From positions 1 to 59,784 of the forward strand of contig JAFSTE010000013.1 of NCBI GenBank assembly GCA_017450645.1: 59,784 bases of DNA, written 5' to 3'. Shown here piece by piece: positions 1 through 8,320 of this stretch (positions are counted from its first letter, which is position 1; every line of letters begins with the position of its first letter). This DNA comes from Eubacterium sp. Lineage in GTDB: Bacteria; Bacillota; Clostridia; Oscillospirales; Acutalibacteraceae. The translations under genes and the position numbers were made by a program. The notes under the pieces are model-generated. The model saw nothing but the letters and a program-made list of their open reading frames with translations. It made no database searches and was not told the origin of the DNA.

Positions 1-79
1 AAAACTAAAGTTTTGCTGACAATCACTTCATATGTTTCTCCTTGTCAAATCAAAATTCGGCTTCGCCTGCTTTTTGATT

Positions 80-105
80 TGTAGGGGCGATTCACGAATC
101 GCCCG
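80..105 (+). repeat. TGTAGGGG..CCCG hairpin repeat, copy 1
   Basis: Short palindrome opening TGTAGGGG and closing GCCCG, with arms GCGATTC/GAATCGC around a 2-base loop. Two further copies with different arm sequences but the same ends lie at 27416-27442 (inverted) and 27463-27490. Sequence upstream of it (1-79) shows no gene. Confidence 0.6.
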
Positions 106-110
106 TTAAA

Positions 111-134
111 TCAGGTGTGGACGGAGTCCACCCT
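111..134 (+). repeat. GTGGAC/GTCCAC hairpin repeat, copy 1
   Basis: A 24-base hairpin module with arms GTGGAC and GTCCAC. Its exact reverse complement occurs at 32999-33022, and a variant with the same arms but a different loop is at 51238-51264. All three sit in the 3' flank of a gene close to a terminator. Confidence 0.7.
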
Positions 135-160
135 CAATTCCGAATTCCGAATCCCGAATT
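131..160. repeat. ATTCCG-type tandem tract next to glnA terminator
   Basis: Two to three near-perfect copies of an AATTCCG/AATCCCG decamer run directly into the A-tract of the glnA terminator. The same tract, also abutting a terminator, occurs at 18150-18182 and 33053-33077. Confidence 0.65.
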
Positions 161-185
161 AAAAAAGCCCTCGCGGGGCTTTTTT
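161..185 (-). terminator. rho-independent terminator of glnA
   Basis: GC-rich stem (AGCCC / GGGCT) around a short loop, flanked by six A on the left and six T on the right, so it can work in both directions. It overlaps the glnA stop codon. Confidence 0.85.
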
Positions 186-1527
186 AATGATTAATCATAT
201 ACCTATCTACTTCCCACTGGGAGATTTGCTTGCGGTATTCGTCCCACTCGCGTTTCTTACCGGCGATGTAGTTATCAAAAACATGGTTGCCGAGAGTTTC
301 TCTAATAAGCGGGTCAGCCTCTGCCTCAATAATAGCTTCTTCAAGCGAAGCGGGAAGGCTGTCTATACCGAGATTTTTAATCTCCTCCTGAGTGAGCGCA
401 TACACATTATCGTCGTGTGCAGGCGGCGGAGTAAGGTTATTCTTAATTCCGTCAAGACCTGCCGCAAGGCAAAGCGCCATCTCGAGATACGGGTTGCAGG
501 TCGGGTCGGGCGAACGAAGCTCTACCCTTGTGCCCTTACCCCTTGAAGCAGGGATACGAACAAGTACGGAACGGTTAGAGGTAGACCATGTAAGATACGA
601 CGGCGCCTCGTAACCGGGTACAAGCCTTTTATAAGAGTTAACGGTCGGGTTAGAAACAACCGCCATGCCCTTAACATGCTTAAGGATACCCGCGATAAAC
701 GAGTGTGCTTCTTTAGAAAGTCCGAGCTCGCCGTTCGGGTCGTCAAATACATTCTTACCCGTCTTAAGGTCGTAAAGGCTCATATTAGTATGCATACCGC
801 TACCGTTGATGCCGTAAATAGGCTTAGGCATAAAGGTCGCGTGAAGCGCGTGCTTGGTAGCGTAGGTTTTAACAACATGCTTAAAGGTCATTACCCTGTC
901 CGCAGTAAGCATAACCTCGCCGAACTGGAAATCAATCTCGTGCTGGCCGTGAGCAACCTCGTGATGCGAAGCCTCGACAGTATAGCCCATATCCTCGAGC
1001 GCAAGACAGATGTCGCGGCGGCAATTCTCGCCGTGGTCGATAGGATTAAGGTCGAAATAGCCTGCCTTATCGCCCGTTTCGATAGTCGGGTGTCCGTCGT
1101 CATCAAGCTTGAAAAGGAAGAACTCAAGCTCGGGGCCTACATTAAAGCCGTAGCCCATCTCGGCAGCCTCGTCCATTACGCGTTGCAAAACATTACGCGG
1201 GTCGCCCTCGAACGGGGTGACATTATCAGCCTTATAAACCGAGCATATAAGACGCGCGGTCTGAGCGTTAAGGTGCTTACGCCACGGGAATATAGCCCAG
1301 GTATCAAAATCGGGGTGAAGGTACATATCGCTCTCGTCTATACGGACAAAGCCGTCGATTGACGAGCCGTCAAACATACAGTCGTTGTTAAGTGCTTTTT
1401 CGAGCTGAGATACGGTGATTGCGACATTCTTCATCTTACCGAAAAGGTCGGTGAACTGAAGGCGTACAAACTCTACGCCGTTTTCTCTCGCCTGTTTGAG
1501 TATTTCTTCTTTGGTTAATTTGCTCAT
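184..1527 (-). CDS. glnA: glutamine synthetase, type I
   Basis: Condenses glutamate and ammonia to glutamine with ATP; cytosolic, dodecameric, the main ammonia-assimilation enzyme. The 447 residues match the GSI-alpha length. An N-terminal beta-grasp ([10 protein letters not shown]) is followed by the catalytic domain with the NGSGMHTN and [13 protein letters not shown] segments and metal-binding GPELEFFLF. No adenylylation-loop NLY-x-LP motif is seen near the C-terminus, as expected for the alpha class, which is feedback inhibited rather than adenylylated. It is a single gene with its own consensus promoter at 1594-1622 and terminator at 161-185. The start has a GGAGGAAAGC ribosome site six bases upstream. 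No GlnR-like operator was recognised. Confidence 0.97.
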   Translation of the reverse strand: MSKLTKEEILKQARENGVEFVRLQFTDLFGKMKNVAITVSQLEKALNNDCMFDGSSIDGFVRIDESDMYLHPDFDTWAIFPWRKHLNAQTARLICSVYKADNVTPFEGDPRNVLQRVMDEAAEMGYGFNVGPELEFFLFKLDDDGHPTIETGDKAGYFDLNPIDHGENCRRDICLALEDMGYTVEASHHEVAHGQHEIDFQFGEVMLTADRVMTFKHVVKTYATKHALHATFMPKPIYGINGSGMHTNMSLYDLKTGKNVFDDPNGELGLSKEAHSFIAGILKHVKGMAVVSNPTVNSYKRLVPGYEAPSYLTWSTSNRSVLVRIPASRGKGTRVELRSPDPTCNPYLEMALCLAAGLDGIKNNLTPPPAHDDNVYALTQEEIKNLGIDSLPASLEEAIIEAEADPLIRETLGNHVFDNYIAGKKREWDEYRKQISQWEVDRYMINH

Positions 1528-1593
1528 AAGCTTTCCTCCAACTGCTTAATGATGTATAAATAGCGACAAAGCGCCCTTACACTTACTATGGTT

Positions 1594-1622
1594 ATAATAT
1601 TCTGTATTAATATATATGTCAA
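1594..1622 (-). promoter_or_regulatory. sigma-A promoter of glnA
   Basis: On the minus strand: TTGACA, 17-base spacer, TATTAT (one mismatch from TATAAT). Predicted start near 1587 gives a leader of about 60 bases. Confidence 0.75.
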
Positions 1623-1684
1623 TAAATATAAATAAATTTGTTAATTGTAAGGCGAAGGCGCTAAGGGCATTTAAAGCTTTTTGG

Positions 1685-4666
1685 CTATTTTGTATAAATG
1701 CCCAGTCCGCTGCTCCAGGAGCTGTAATACTTTCTGCCGTTTTTCTTTTTATAAGTTCGTACGGTGAAAAAGTACAGCTTTTTGCGCTTAAGCTTTTTAA
1801 TAGTCCTTTTAAGCGTGGCTGTGCTTGTTACCGTAATGTACTTAGCGTTTTTATACCGCGACGAGGTGGAATACATTATCTGATATCCCGTAGTCTGGGT
1901 GGACTGCTTTTTCCACTTAATAGTAACCTTGCCCTTGCCGGAGGTAATTCCGGTGAGCTTAGTGGGTTTAGGCAGGATTGTATAGTAAACCTTAAATGTG
2001 CCCGAATAACCGTGTCTGAGCTTAATCGTAGCGCAGCCCTTACCGACATTAGTATAATTCGAGTAGCTAACGGTGTAGTAAAAGGTGCTGACCGCCTTAC
2101 CCTTTGCGTTTTTAAACGAGATTTTGGGCTTATGCGCCTTACCCGTATAAACGAACTGATTACTCGACGCGCTGATAGTGTTACCCGATTTTGAAGGCTC
2201 TACAAAATTAGCGGGCTTATTTATATAGAACTTAAGCGAAGCGCTGCCCGTACAGCCGCCTATGCCCTGAATTTTTACATACGCGTAGCCGATTTCGACA
2301 TTATTGTAGTAGGACACGATTTTATAGTCCTTGCCGCGCACAAGCGTTTTATCAAGAACATCAAAGGTGGTGGGCTTAATCTCCTTACCCGTATAGTAGA
2401 GCTTATTAGTTGTATTAGTGTCCGCTACGGTGCCGTCAAGGTAAGTAATGCTGTACTTCTGGTCAACGGTATAGGCTATGCTCTTCTTGCTGCCGGCAAT
2501 AACATTACCGGCAGAAAGTCCTTTAATAGTTACCGTACCTTTGTTGCCGTACTCAACGCCGCCGCTCGAGGACACGGAGTAATCCTTGCCGACCTTAAGG
2601 GTTAAGTCGCCTACCTTAATACCGTTAGGCGTACCGTGATTATAGTAGTCAACGGGCGTGAGGAGCGACTCCTTTTGCCTTATAGAAAGCGGATAATACT
2701 TAAACGACAGGCTCTTTGTGCTTAGATATTCGAACTTGATTTTATCAACAACGAAGTCTATCGGGAAGTTGCCGCAGTAGTTGCCGATATAGTTAATGAC
2801 TACTTTGTAGTCGCCGATGTCTTTAATTTCATTTACGGTTTTTCCGCCTTTAACATAGCTTAGCGTATAGTCCCTGCCCATTACAAGGTCGTTTTTGTAC
2901 GGGTCGGTTATGCTGACGCTCGGGATAATCGCGTTACCGTTATAATTTGCATAAGTGTCGGCGGAAACCACCGATTTACCGTCGATAGCAGCGCTTGACA
3001 TATCGCGCTTTTCAATCTCGAACAAAATCGTAAGAGAGGTGTTATTAGCGCCCTCAATTTCGAGGCTGTACTCGCCGCTGTCTTTTACGGTCTGGAACCT
3101 GTATCCCGTATCTGTATCGGTAACATAAAGCGGCGAAACATACTCGCCCTCGGCGTATCTGTCCTCTTCGGTTATATTGATACGGTTTACGATATACGGG
3201 AGCAGCACCTCAAAGCGCGAAGCCATACCGTTATAGATAAAGCCGTCCGTATGCGCAAGGTACACGCCCTCCTCGGTGATTTCGACGAGTTTCATACCCT
3301 CGCTGTTACATAGGATAAAGCCGTAATAATCGGTGTCGTCGTCGCTGTGGTGAGTAGTACGCTTAAGGATATAGCCCTGATTGAGCTTATCCTGATATAG
3401 ATTAACCCTCGAGAAGCGGTAGTCCTTGGCAAACGGCTTATTACCCTCCTCGTACCAGTCGTAGAGCTGTGCGAGGATACCGAATCCCCTGTTTGCATAC
3501 GCTTCCTGATGGTTTTTATAGCCGAAGTAAACGCTTTCATATCCGCCGAGGAAGTAGTCGTAGTCGTTAAGGTCAATCTGCTTATACGACTTTTGAGATG
3601 CGAAGGTACAGTCAACCTGGTACCACTGCCAGCCGTCGCCGTGACCGTCGTCAAGATAAACATAGTTCCACTCGTGCGGGTCGCTTGCGTGTCCTGACTC
3701 CTCTACATAGTTACCGTCTACGATACGGCACCTCACGCCGTTTGAAACGCACATATAATAGAACAGCATCGAATAGCCCTCGCACACTGCAAGTCCGTTG
3801 TCATAGCTTTCGACAACCGGCTGACCTGTTACAGACTCCTTGTGGGCGAAAAGCTCGTCAAAATTAACGTCAGCCGACGTAAACAGCTCGGGTTTGTTGC
3901 CGAACAGCGCGCCGTACGCCGAGTGAGAAGTAATATATCTTTCGGAAGTGGGGCTGTAGGTGCCCTGTTTATCGTTATAAAGGTCGAAATCGTATGTACA
4001 GTTTCTTACGATAAAGTCGTAAATCGTCTTTACCTTTTCGTACTCGGTCATACCGTCAAGGATATAGTTCGAGTTAAACCAGCGCACAAACTGAGCAATC
4101 ATTCTGTCCTGATACTCGGTAGTATCGTAAGTTATACCGGTGATTGAGATATCAAAGGTAAAGTACCTCTCTGCACCCGGCGCAGGGTCGTCGTTTACGG
4201 ACGCATAAATGCCGGGTGAAATGTCGCCGAGACTATAGCCCGTTTCGTCGATAGTGGCGTTTATGTTTTTAAACAGATAATCGCCGCCGTTCGCTTCGCC
4301 CGCTTCGGTATCGTGGACGCCGAAAACTTCGTCAAGAATAGAGTTAACCAGTGAGAAAGCGACATCCTGGGCGCTATGAATCTGGTCAGCCTCGTAGTAG
4401 TAATACTCCCATCTTGTGTCGGTTGTGGCGAACTTGTATTCAAGCTCGGTTTCGCGGTTTAAAAGTCCCTGCTTGAAGTAGCTAACCATATCGTCGTAAT
4501 CGGTATTAAACTCGACTATTCTGCCGTTTGAATACCTGTTATAGATTATCTTTCCGTAGTTATCGGTATAGGTGTAGGGGTACGAAGCGCCGAAAACAGA
4601 CTCGCCGGTATTAAGCGCGCAAATCAGCATAATAACTGCCAGAAAGCACGATAAAGCTTTTTTCAT
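1685..4666 (-). CDS. secreted transglutaminase-like protein with Ig-like modules and C-terminal FN3
   Basis: About 993 residues. A Sec signal peptide (KKALSCFLAVIMLICALNTG) is followed by a transglutaminase-like cysteine-peptidase fold: the Cys in AVCEGYSMLFYYMC, the His in DPHEWNYVYLDD and the Asp in WYQVDCTF form the expected triad. Then come three to four Ig-like modules of the pattern YNG..P.V......L..G.DYT.SY.....G...V.I.G...Y.G, and a very lysine-rich FN3-like end (KPTKLTGITSGKGKVTIKWK). It probably acts at the cell surface on peptides or proteins; the substrate is unknown. I placed the start at ATG 4666, eight bases after GGAGG; a GTG at 4675 lies too close to that site. No LPXTG motif is present, so retention may depend on the basic tail. 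Confidence 0.85.
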   Translation of the reverse strand: MKKALSCFLAVIMLICALNTGESVFGASYPYTYTDNYGKIIYNRYSNGRIVEFNTDYDDMVSYFKQGLLNRETELEYKFATTDTRWEYYYYEADQIHSAQDVAFSLVNSILDEVFGVHDTEAGEANGGDYLFKNINATIDETGYSLGDISPGIYASVNDDPAPGAERYFTFDISITGITYDTTEYQDRMIAQFVRWFNSNYILDGMTEYEKVKTIYDFIVRNCTYDFDLYNDKQGTYSPTSERYITSHSAYGALFGNKPELFTSADVNFDELFAHKESVTGQPVVESYDNGLAVCEGYSMLFYYMCVSNGVRCRIVDGNYVEESGHASDPHEWNYVYLDDGHGDGWQWYQVDCTFASQKSYKQIDLNDYDYFLGGYESVYFGYKNHQEAYANRGFGILAQLYDWYEEGNKPFAKDYRFSRVNLYQDKLNQGYILKRTTHHSDDDTDYYGFILCNSEGMKLVEITEEGVYLAHTDGFIYNGMASRFEVLLPYIVNRINITEEDRYAEGEYVSPLYVTDTDTGYRFQTVKDSGEYSLEIEGANNTSLTILFEIEKRDMSSAAIDGKSVVSADTYANYNGNAIIPSVSITDPYKNDLVMGRDYTLSYVKGGKTVNEIKDIGDYKVVINYIGNYCGNFPIDFVVDKIKFEYLSTKSLSFKYYPLSIRQKESLLTPVDYYNHGTPNGIKVGDLTLKVGKDYSVSSSGGVEYGNKGTVTIKGLSAGNVIAGSKKSIAYTVDQKYSITYLDGTVADTNTTNKLYYTGKEIKPTTFDVLDKTLVRGKDYKIVSYYNNVEIGYAYVKIQGIGGCTGSASLKFYINKPANFVEPSKSGNTISASSNQFVYTGKAHKPKISFKNAKGKAVSTFYYTVSYSNYTNVGKGCATIKLRHGYSGTFKVYYTILPKPTKLTGITSGKGKVTIKWKKQSTQTTGYQIMYSTSSRYKNAKYITVTSTATLKRTIKKLKRKKLYFFTVRTYKKKNGRKYYSSWSSGLGIYTK

Positions 4667-4699
4667 ACTCCTCACCTCCGATTAAAATATTCCAATATA

Positions 4700-4728
4700 A
4701 TTATAGCACATTTTAAAATAATAAACAA
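4700..4728 (-). promoter_or_regulatory. sigma-A promoter for the transglutaminase-like gene
   Basis: Minus strand: TTGTTT, 17-base spacer, perfect TATAAT. It lies between the terminator at 4752-4796 and the start at 4666. Confidence 0.7.
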
Positions 4729-4751
4729 GAAACAGTTTAAAAATAAAAAAT

Positions 4752-4796
4752 GGCTCATGGGACGCCCCGCATAAGCAGGGTCAGCCCCAAAGAGCC
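4752..4796 (-). terminator. terminator of the RR-HK-PepSY operon
   Basis: Long imperfect hairpin closed by GGCTC/GAGCC with an inner GC-rich stem, followed on the minus strand by ATTTTTTATTTTT. It lies just after the stop at 4809. Confidence 0.75.
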
Positions 4797-4808
4797 GTTT
4801 AATGCTAT

Positions 4809-5306
4809 TTAATAGAAATCCTTTTCCCACTCAATAACCTTGCCGGTTTTACCGTGTACATGCGCCTTGCCCTTGTACTTTGGCGTGGTAAATCTAACCT
4901 TATACACCTTGCAGCCGTCGTCGGTTGCTTTTTTGGTGCTTTTTATTGTAACGTTTTTAAAATACTTTTTAACAATGCTTTGTGCCTTTTTCTTTGAGAT
5001 TTTGTAGGTCTTGGTTTTCTTGACGTGGCGCACTTCCATATCAGCTTCCTTAACCTTACCCGAGGTGCCGTTAACCTTAACATCATAGTCGCGCTTTTTG
5101 TCTTTAGTTACAAACTCAAAATCCCACTCGTTGTCTTCTTTGTCCCACTCGTAATCAACAACCTTACTGCCTGATGGAACGCATTTTCTTGCAGCCTTAA
5201 GCGCTGCGTCATAATCTATCTTGCCGGCAGCCTGTGCGCTGAAAGCACAAAGCATCATTACAACTGCTAAGCAAATTGAAAATATTTTAGTAAAAGTTTT
5301 TTTCAT
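4809..5306 (-). CDS. secreted PepSY-domain protein
   Basis: 165 residues with a signal peptide (IFSICLAVVMMLCAFSAQAAG) followed by two PepSY-like units. Each has an amphipathic helix (YDAALKAARKCV; SKKKAQSIVKKYF) and a beta-hairpin ending in a G-K-V-x-E/I pattern (GTSGKVKEADMEV; GKTGKVIEWEKDF). PepSY domains are extracytoplasmic ligand- or protease-inhibiting modules; the ligand here is unknown. It is the last gene of a response regulator - histidine kinase - PepSY - PepSY operon, 16 bases after the preceding stop, and the operon terminator follows. It may buffer or present the signal read by the kinase, which is an inference from context. Confidence 0.8.
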   Translation of the reverse strand: MKKTFTKIFSICLAVVMMLCAFSAQAAGKIDYDAALKAARKCVPSGSKVVDYEWDKEDNEWDFEFVTKDKKRDYDVKVNGTSGKVKEADMEVRHVKKTKTYKISKKKAQSIVKKYFKNVTIKSTKKATDDGCKVYKVRFTTPKYKGKAHVHGKTGKVIEWEKDFY

Positions 5307-5322
5307 AATAAATCCTCCCTAT

Positions 5323-6030
5323 TTAATCGTCGTAATCATCATAATCGTCGTCATCATCATAATCATCGTCGTCGTAATCGTCGTCATCGTCGTACCTTGA
5401 TGAATGTGAATCAGACGGTTTACTTTCTTTATCAAATTCAATAATTTCACCGTCATTAGCCCTTATCTCTACTTCAAACTCCGCAGAATTGCTGTAAAAC
5501 TCAATATCATAAACAGCAAATCCGTCGTCGTAATCAAGCTTTGCTTTTGTAAACTTAACGTCGCTTGACGATACCCCTGCCCTTTTAAGTGCAATTCTTT
5601 TTGCCTTTTCGAGCGTTATATGACCTGACGGTGTTTCCTGCTTATTTGACGTTGTAGTTGTTACGTCGGACTGAGCAGTTGTTGTTGAACTATCCTCAGA
5701 CTTAGTTGTATTCAGAGCTTCACGGTCCTTTTCGTCAATCTCGCGCTTAAGAATTTTGCCGTTTTGAGCGTCAATATGATATTCATACTTTTCGCCGTCA
5801 ACTTCAAATTCAATATCAAAAATATATACTCCATCGTCTTTTTCAAACACGGACTTAGCATTTTTGATTTCGTTTTGACCGACTCCGGCGTCATTTACCG
5901 CAATGCTCAAAGCTGCGGTAGCGCCAATGCTCTGGCTCTCGGTCATTTTTGCTGAGCTTACGGCTGTGCCGAAAATGACGGCTATTGCTAAAACCGTTAC
6001 CCCTAAAATTATTAATATTCTTTTTTTCAT
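5323..6030 (-). CDS. membrane-anchored double PepSY protein with poly-Asp tail
   Basis: 235 residues. One N-terminal membrane segment (ILIILGVTVLAIAVIFGTA), then PepSY unit 1 (ATAALSIAVND...NGKILKREID), a Ser/Thr-rich spacer (TTKSEDSSTTTAQS), PepSY unit 2 (TLEKAKRIALKRAG...DGEIIEFDKES), and a C-terminal tail of about 24 residues almost entirely Asp and Tyr. The tail is encoded by repeated GAC/GAT triplets, so its length may vary by slippage, and it could bind Ca2+ or cationic peptides. It lies 59 bases after the histidine kinase. Two-component systems with PepSY partners are known in Firmicutes, but the ligand here is unknown. Confidence 0.82.
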   Translation of the reverse strand: MKKRILIILGVTVLAIAVIFGTAVSSAKMTESQSIGATAALSIAVNDAGVGQNEIKNAKSVFEKDDGVYIFDIEFEVDGEKYEYHIDAQNGKILKREIDEKDREALNTTKSEDSSTTTAQSDVTTTTSNKQETPSGHITLEKAKRIALKRAGVSSSDVKFTKAKLDYDDGFAVYDIEFYSNSAEFEVEIRANDGEIIEFDKESKPSDSHSSRYDDDDDYDDDDYDDDDDYDDYDD

Positions 6031-6089
6031 TTATTTCCTCCTTTGTATTCATTTCACTTGCAGTATAGCATGCAAAAATTAGAGAAACA

Positions 6090-7493
6090 TTAGAAAAGCT
6101 TATTTTTAAAAATTTTTTGTTTGTAGATAAATTCGCTACCCACACCTTCTGTGCTGATAACTTCTATAGTGCCGCCGTGAATTGCAGCAATCTTTTTAAC
6201 AAATGATAATCCAAGACCGAAGCCGGGCTCGTTGCGCGAAGTATCACTACGATAAAACATATTAAAAATCTTTTCTATATCCTTTTTGCTTATACCTATA
6301 CCGTCGTCCTTAACGCTTAGCTCACATATACCATTATTATTTTTTAGCGAAACGCTTATACTGCCGTTTTGTTTGGTGTATTTAAATGCATTTGTAATAA
6401 GATTTGAAACCAGACGCGAAATAAGCTCCCTGTCTGCAAAAACAAACACGTCGTCTTGTATATCACATAAAAGCTTAATGCTTTTTGTATCTGTAAGCTC
6501 TATGTCTTTTGCCAAAGCACTAACGAGGCTTGAAAAATCAATACCTTCAAAGCATAGATTTTGAGTGTCAAGGCGTGAATATTCGAGCATACTGTTAATC
6601 ATTTTGCTCATTTTATTGCCCTGGCGCAGAATAATCTCCATACTTTCCTTATACTGCTGTAAATCATCCTCCTGAGAGGCAAGCTCGCCTGCTGTTAAGA
6701 TAACGCTCAGCGGGGTTCTGAGCTCGTGACTTACATCGGAATTAAACCGCCTTTCGCGCTCAAACGACGTTTCAAGGCGTTCGAGCATACCGTTAAACGA
6801 GTCTGTAAGTATGGTAATTTCCCGTGTGTTGCCGCTTTGCTCAATACGTTTTGATAAATCGTTACCGTGGCGTATCTCCTGTGCGGATTCGCTTATTTTT
6901 TCTATAGGATTAAGCGAGCGCGACGAAAGTAAAATTGCGCCTAAAACTGCAATCAACACGATTAGCGGAACAAAAAGAACAAAGCTTTGAAGTGCTGAAA
7001 TGGTTTGAGAAAAGCCGATGTCCTTTTGTATCGTTCCTCTGAGCCACAGATTTTCGGCGCCCTCAGTGTTTATGGGCTTGTCGTAAACGAAATACTGTTT
7101 ATCATCAACCACAAACTCTTTAATGCCGCTGTCTGAATACGGATGCTCCTGAGCGCTGACAAGATTTTCGCCATAGACAACATCGTTATCATCGTAAAGT
7201 GAAATGTTAACGTTGTTAACCTCTTTAATAAAATCATCGTCAATGACTATATACTTGTTATTACTTTTAACAAAAATATCAAATTCATCATCAAGATGCA
7301 AAGTTTTTTTGTTGTCAAATATTTCTATTTCGTTGATATTTGACTCTACTGCAGAAATTAAATTTCTTTTAATAACACCCTGGGTGATATTATTGCTAAA
7401 GTACAACACAGACAGAGCTGACAAAAACGAAATAATTATTACTAAAACGCTTACCCAAAGCGTTATTTTTGTTTTTAACGAATAGCTCTTCAT
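6090..7493 (-). CDS. HAMP-containing sensor histidine kinase
   Basis: 467 residues. TM1 at about 10-32, an extracytoplasmic sensor of about 135 residues, and TM2 at about 170-192. Then HAMP, the HisKA box with phospho-acceptor His256 (FNSDVSHELRTPL), and the HATPase_c N, G1 (DDGIGIS), F (FYRSD) and G2 (GFGLGLSFVKK) boxes. It autophosphorylates and passes phosphate to the response regulator encoded three bases upstream. The two downstream PepSY genes are probably part of its signal path or its regulon. The sensor region is acidic and matches no sensor family I can name. All catalytic boxes are intact. Confidence 0.95.
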   Translation of the reverse strand: MKSYSLKTKITLWVSVLVIIISFLSALSVLYFSNNITQGVIKRNLISAVESNINEIEIFDNKKTLHLDDEFDIFVKSNNKYIVIDDDFIKEVNNVNISLYDDNDVVYGENLVSAQEHPYSDSGIKEFVVDDKQYFVYDKPINTEGAENLWLRGTIQKDIGFSQTISALQSFVLFVPLIVLIAVLGAILLSSRSLNPIEKISESAQEIRHGNDLSKRIEQSGNTREITILTDSFNGMLERLETSFERERRFNSDVSHELRTPLSVILTAGELASQEDDLQQYKESMEIILRQGNKMSKMINSMLEYSRLDTQNLCFEGIDFSSLVSALAKDIELTDTKSIKLLCDIQDDVFVFADRELISRLVSNLITNAFKYTKQNGSISVSLKNNNGICELSVKDDGIGISKKDIEKIFNMFYRSDTSRNEPGFGLGLSFVKKIAAIHGGTIEVISTEGVGSEFIYKQKIFKNKLF

Positions 7494-7496
7494 TAA

Positions 7497-8162
7497 TCAT
7501 TCCCCTATTTTATAGCCTACGCCGCGAACGGTTTTAATCAGCTTTTTGTCAAAGCCCTCGTCAATTTTTTGCCTTAAGTATCTGATATATACGTCAACAA
7601 CGTTTGTGCCGCCCTCGTAATCAAAATTCCATATATGATTTTCGATATTATCCCTTGACAGTACAACGCCTTCATTTTTCATAAGATACTTCAAAAGCTG
7701 GTATTCCTTTGCGGAAAGACTAATCTCCCTGCCTGCTCTGATAACGCGGTGCTTTGCGGTATCAAGAGTAAGGTCGCAAACCTTGTAAACGCTTGTTTGA
7801 TTGGTATTTTGCCTGGTGTTTGCCCTTATTCTTGCAAGAAGCTCATCAAAGGAAAACGGTTTTACAATATAATCGTTAGCGCCGCTGTCAAGTCCTGTAA
7901 TTTTATCCTCAACAGTATCTTTTGCGGTAAGGAATATAACCGGTGAGGTGACGCCTTTGTTTCTTATTCTGCTCAGCACCTCCAAACCGTCATAGACAGG
8001 CATCATAATATCAAGCAGGATACAGTCGTAATCCGCCATTTCCAGATAATCCACAGCCTCCCCGCCGTCAAAAACGCAGTCAACGCTGTAGCCTTCCCTT
8101 TTTAGTTTTTTTGAAATAAGAAGTGCTAAATCCTTTTCGTCCTCAGCAACAAGTACGCGCAT
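7497..8162 (-). CDS. OmpR/PhoB-family response regulator
   Basis: 221 residues, the normal family length. The receiver domain has acidic pocket AEDEKD, phospho-acceptor Asp51 (CILLDIMMPVYDG), switch Thr (IFLTAKD) and Lys (DYIVKPFSFDELLARI). The C-terminal winged helix carries the recognition segment NVVDVYIRYLRQKID and ends in TVRGVGYKIGE. It is the first gene of the operon, three bases before the kinase. The approximately 155 bases upstream are AT rich and presumably hold the promoter, but no clear consensus was seen. It probably autoregulates the operon, as is common for such pairs. Confidence 0.96.
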   Translation of the reverse strand: MRVLVAEDEKDLALLISKKLKREGYSVDCVFDGGEAVDYLEMADYDCILLDIMMPVYDGLEVLSRIRNKGVTSPVIFLTAKDTVEDKITGLDSGANDYIVKPFSFDELLARIRANTRQNTNQTSVYKVCDLTLDTAKHRVIRAGREISLSAKEYQLLKYLMKNEGVVLSRDNIENHIWNFDYEGGTNVVDVYIRYLRQKIDEGFDKKLIKTVRGVGYKIGE

Positions 8163-8278
8163 AAAATCACCTCAGAATAATAATAAATAAAAAATATTAA
8201 AATATCATTAGAGTTCTGTTATATGATACCTTATTTTTTGTACCGGTTCAACTGCTTTACAAAAAAATGCAACAAAAT

Positions 8279-8306
8279 CCGCCCGAATACACAAGTATCC
8301 GGGCGG
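8279..8306 (-). terminator. terminator of the GH3-lipase unit
   Basis: Twelve-base stem (CCGCCCGAATAC / GTATCCGGGCGG, one mismatch) with a 4-base loop. On the minus strand an ATTTTGTTGCATTTTTTTG tract follows. It lies 15 bases past the lipase stop. Confidence 0.85.
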
Positions 8307-8320
8307 TGAGCTATTTTATA

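Noticed and set aside
676-1362. Long plus-strand frame opposite glnA
   Set aside because: Shadow of the conserved glnA coding strand; no ribosome site or family resemblance.
5323-5400. Possible microsatellite or CRISPR-like repeat at the GAC/GAT tract
   Set aside because: It is the in-frame poly-Asp tail of the PepSY protein, with no spacer structure; no CRISPR array was found anywhere in the window.
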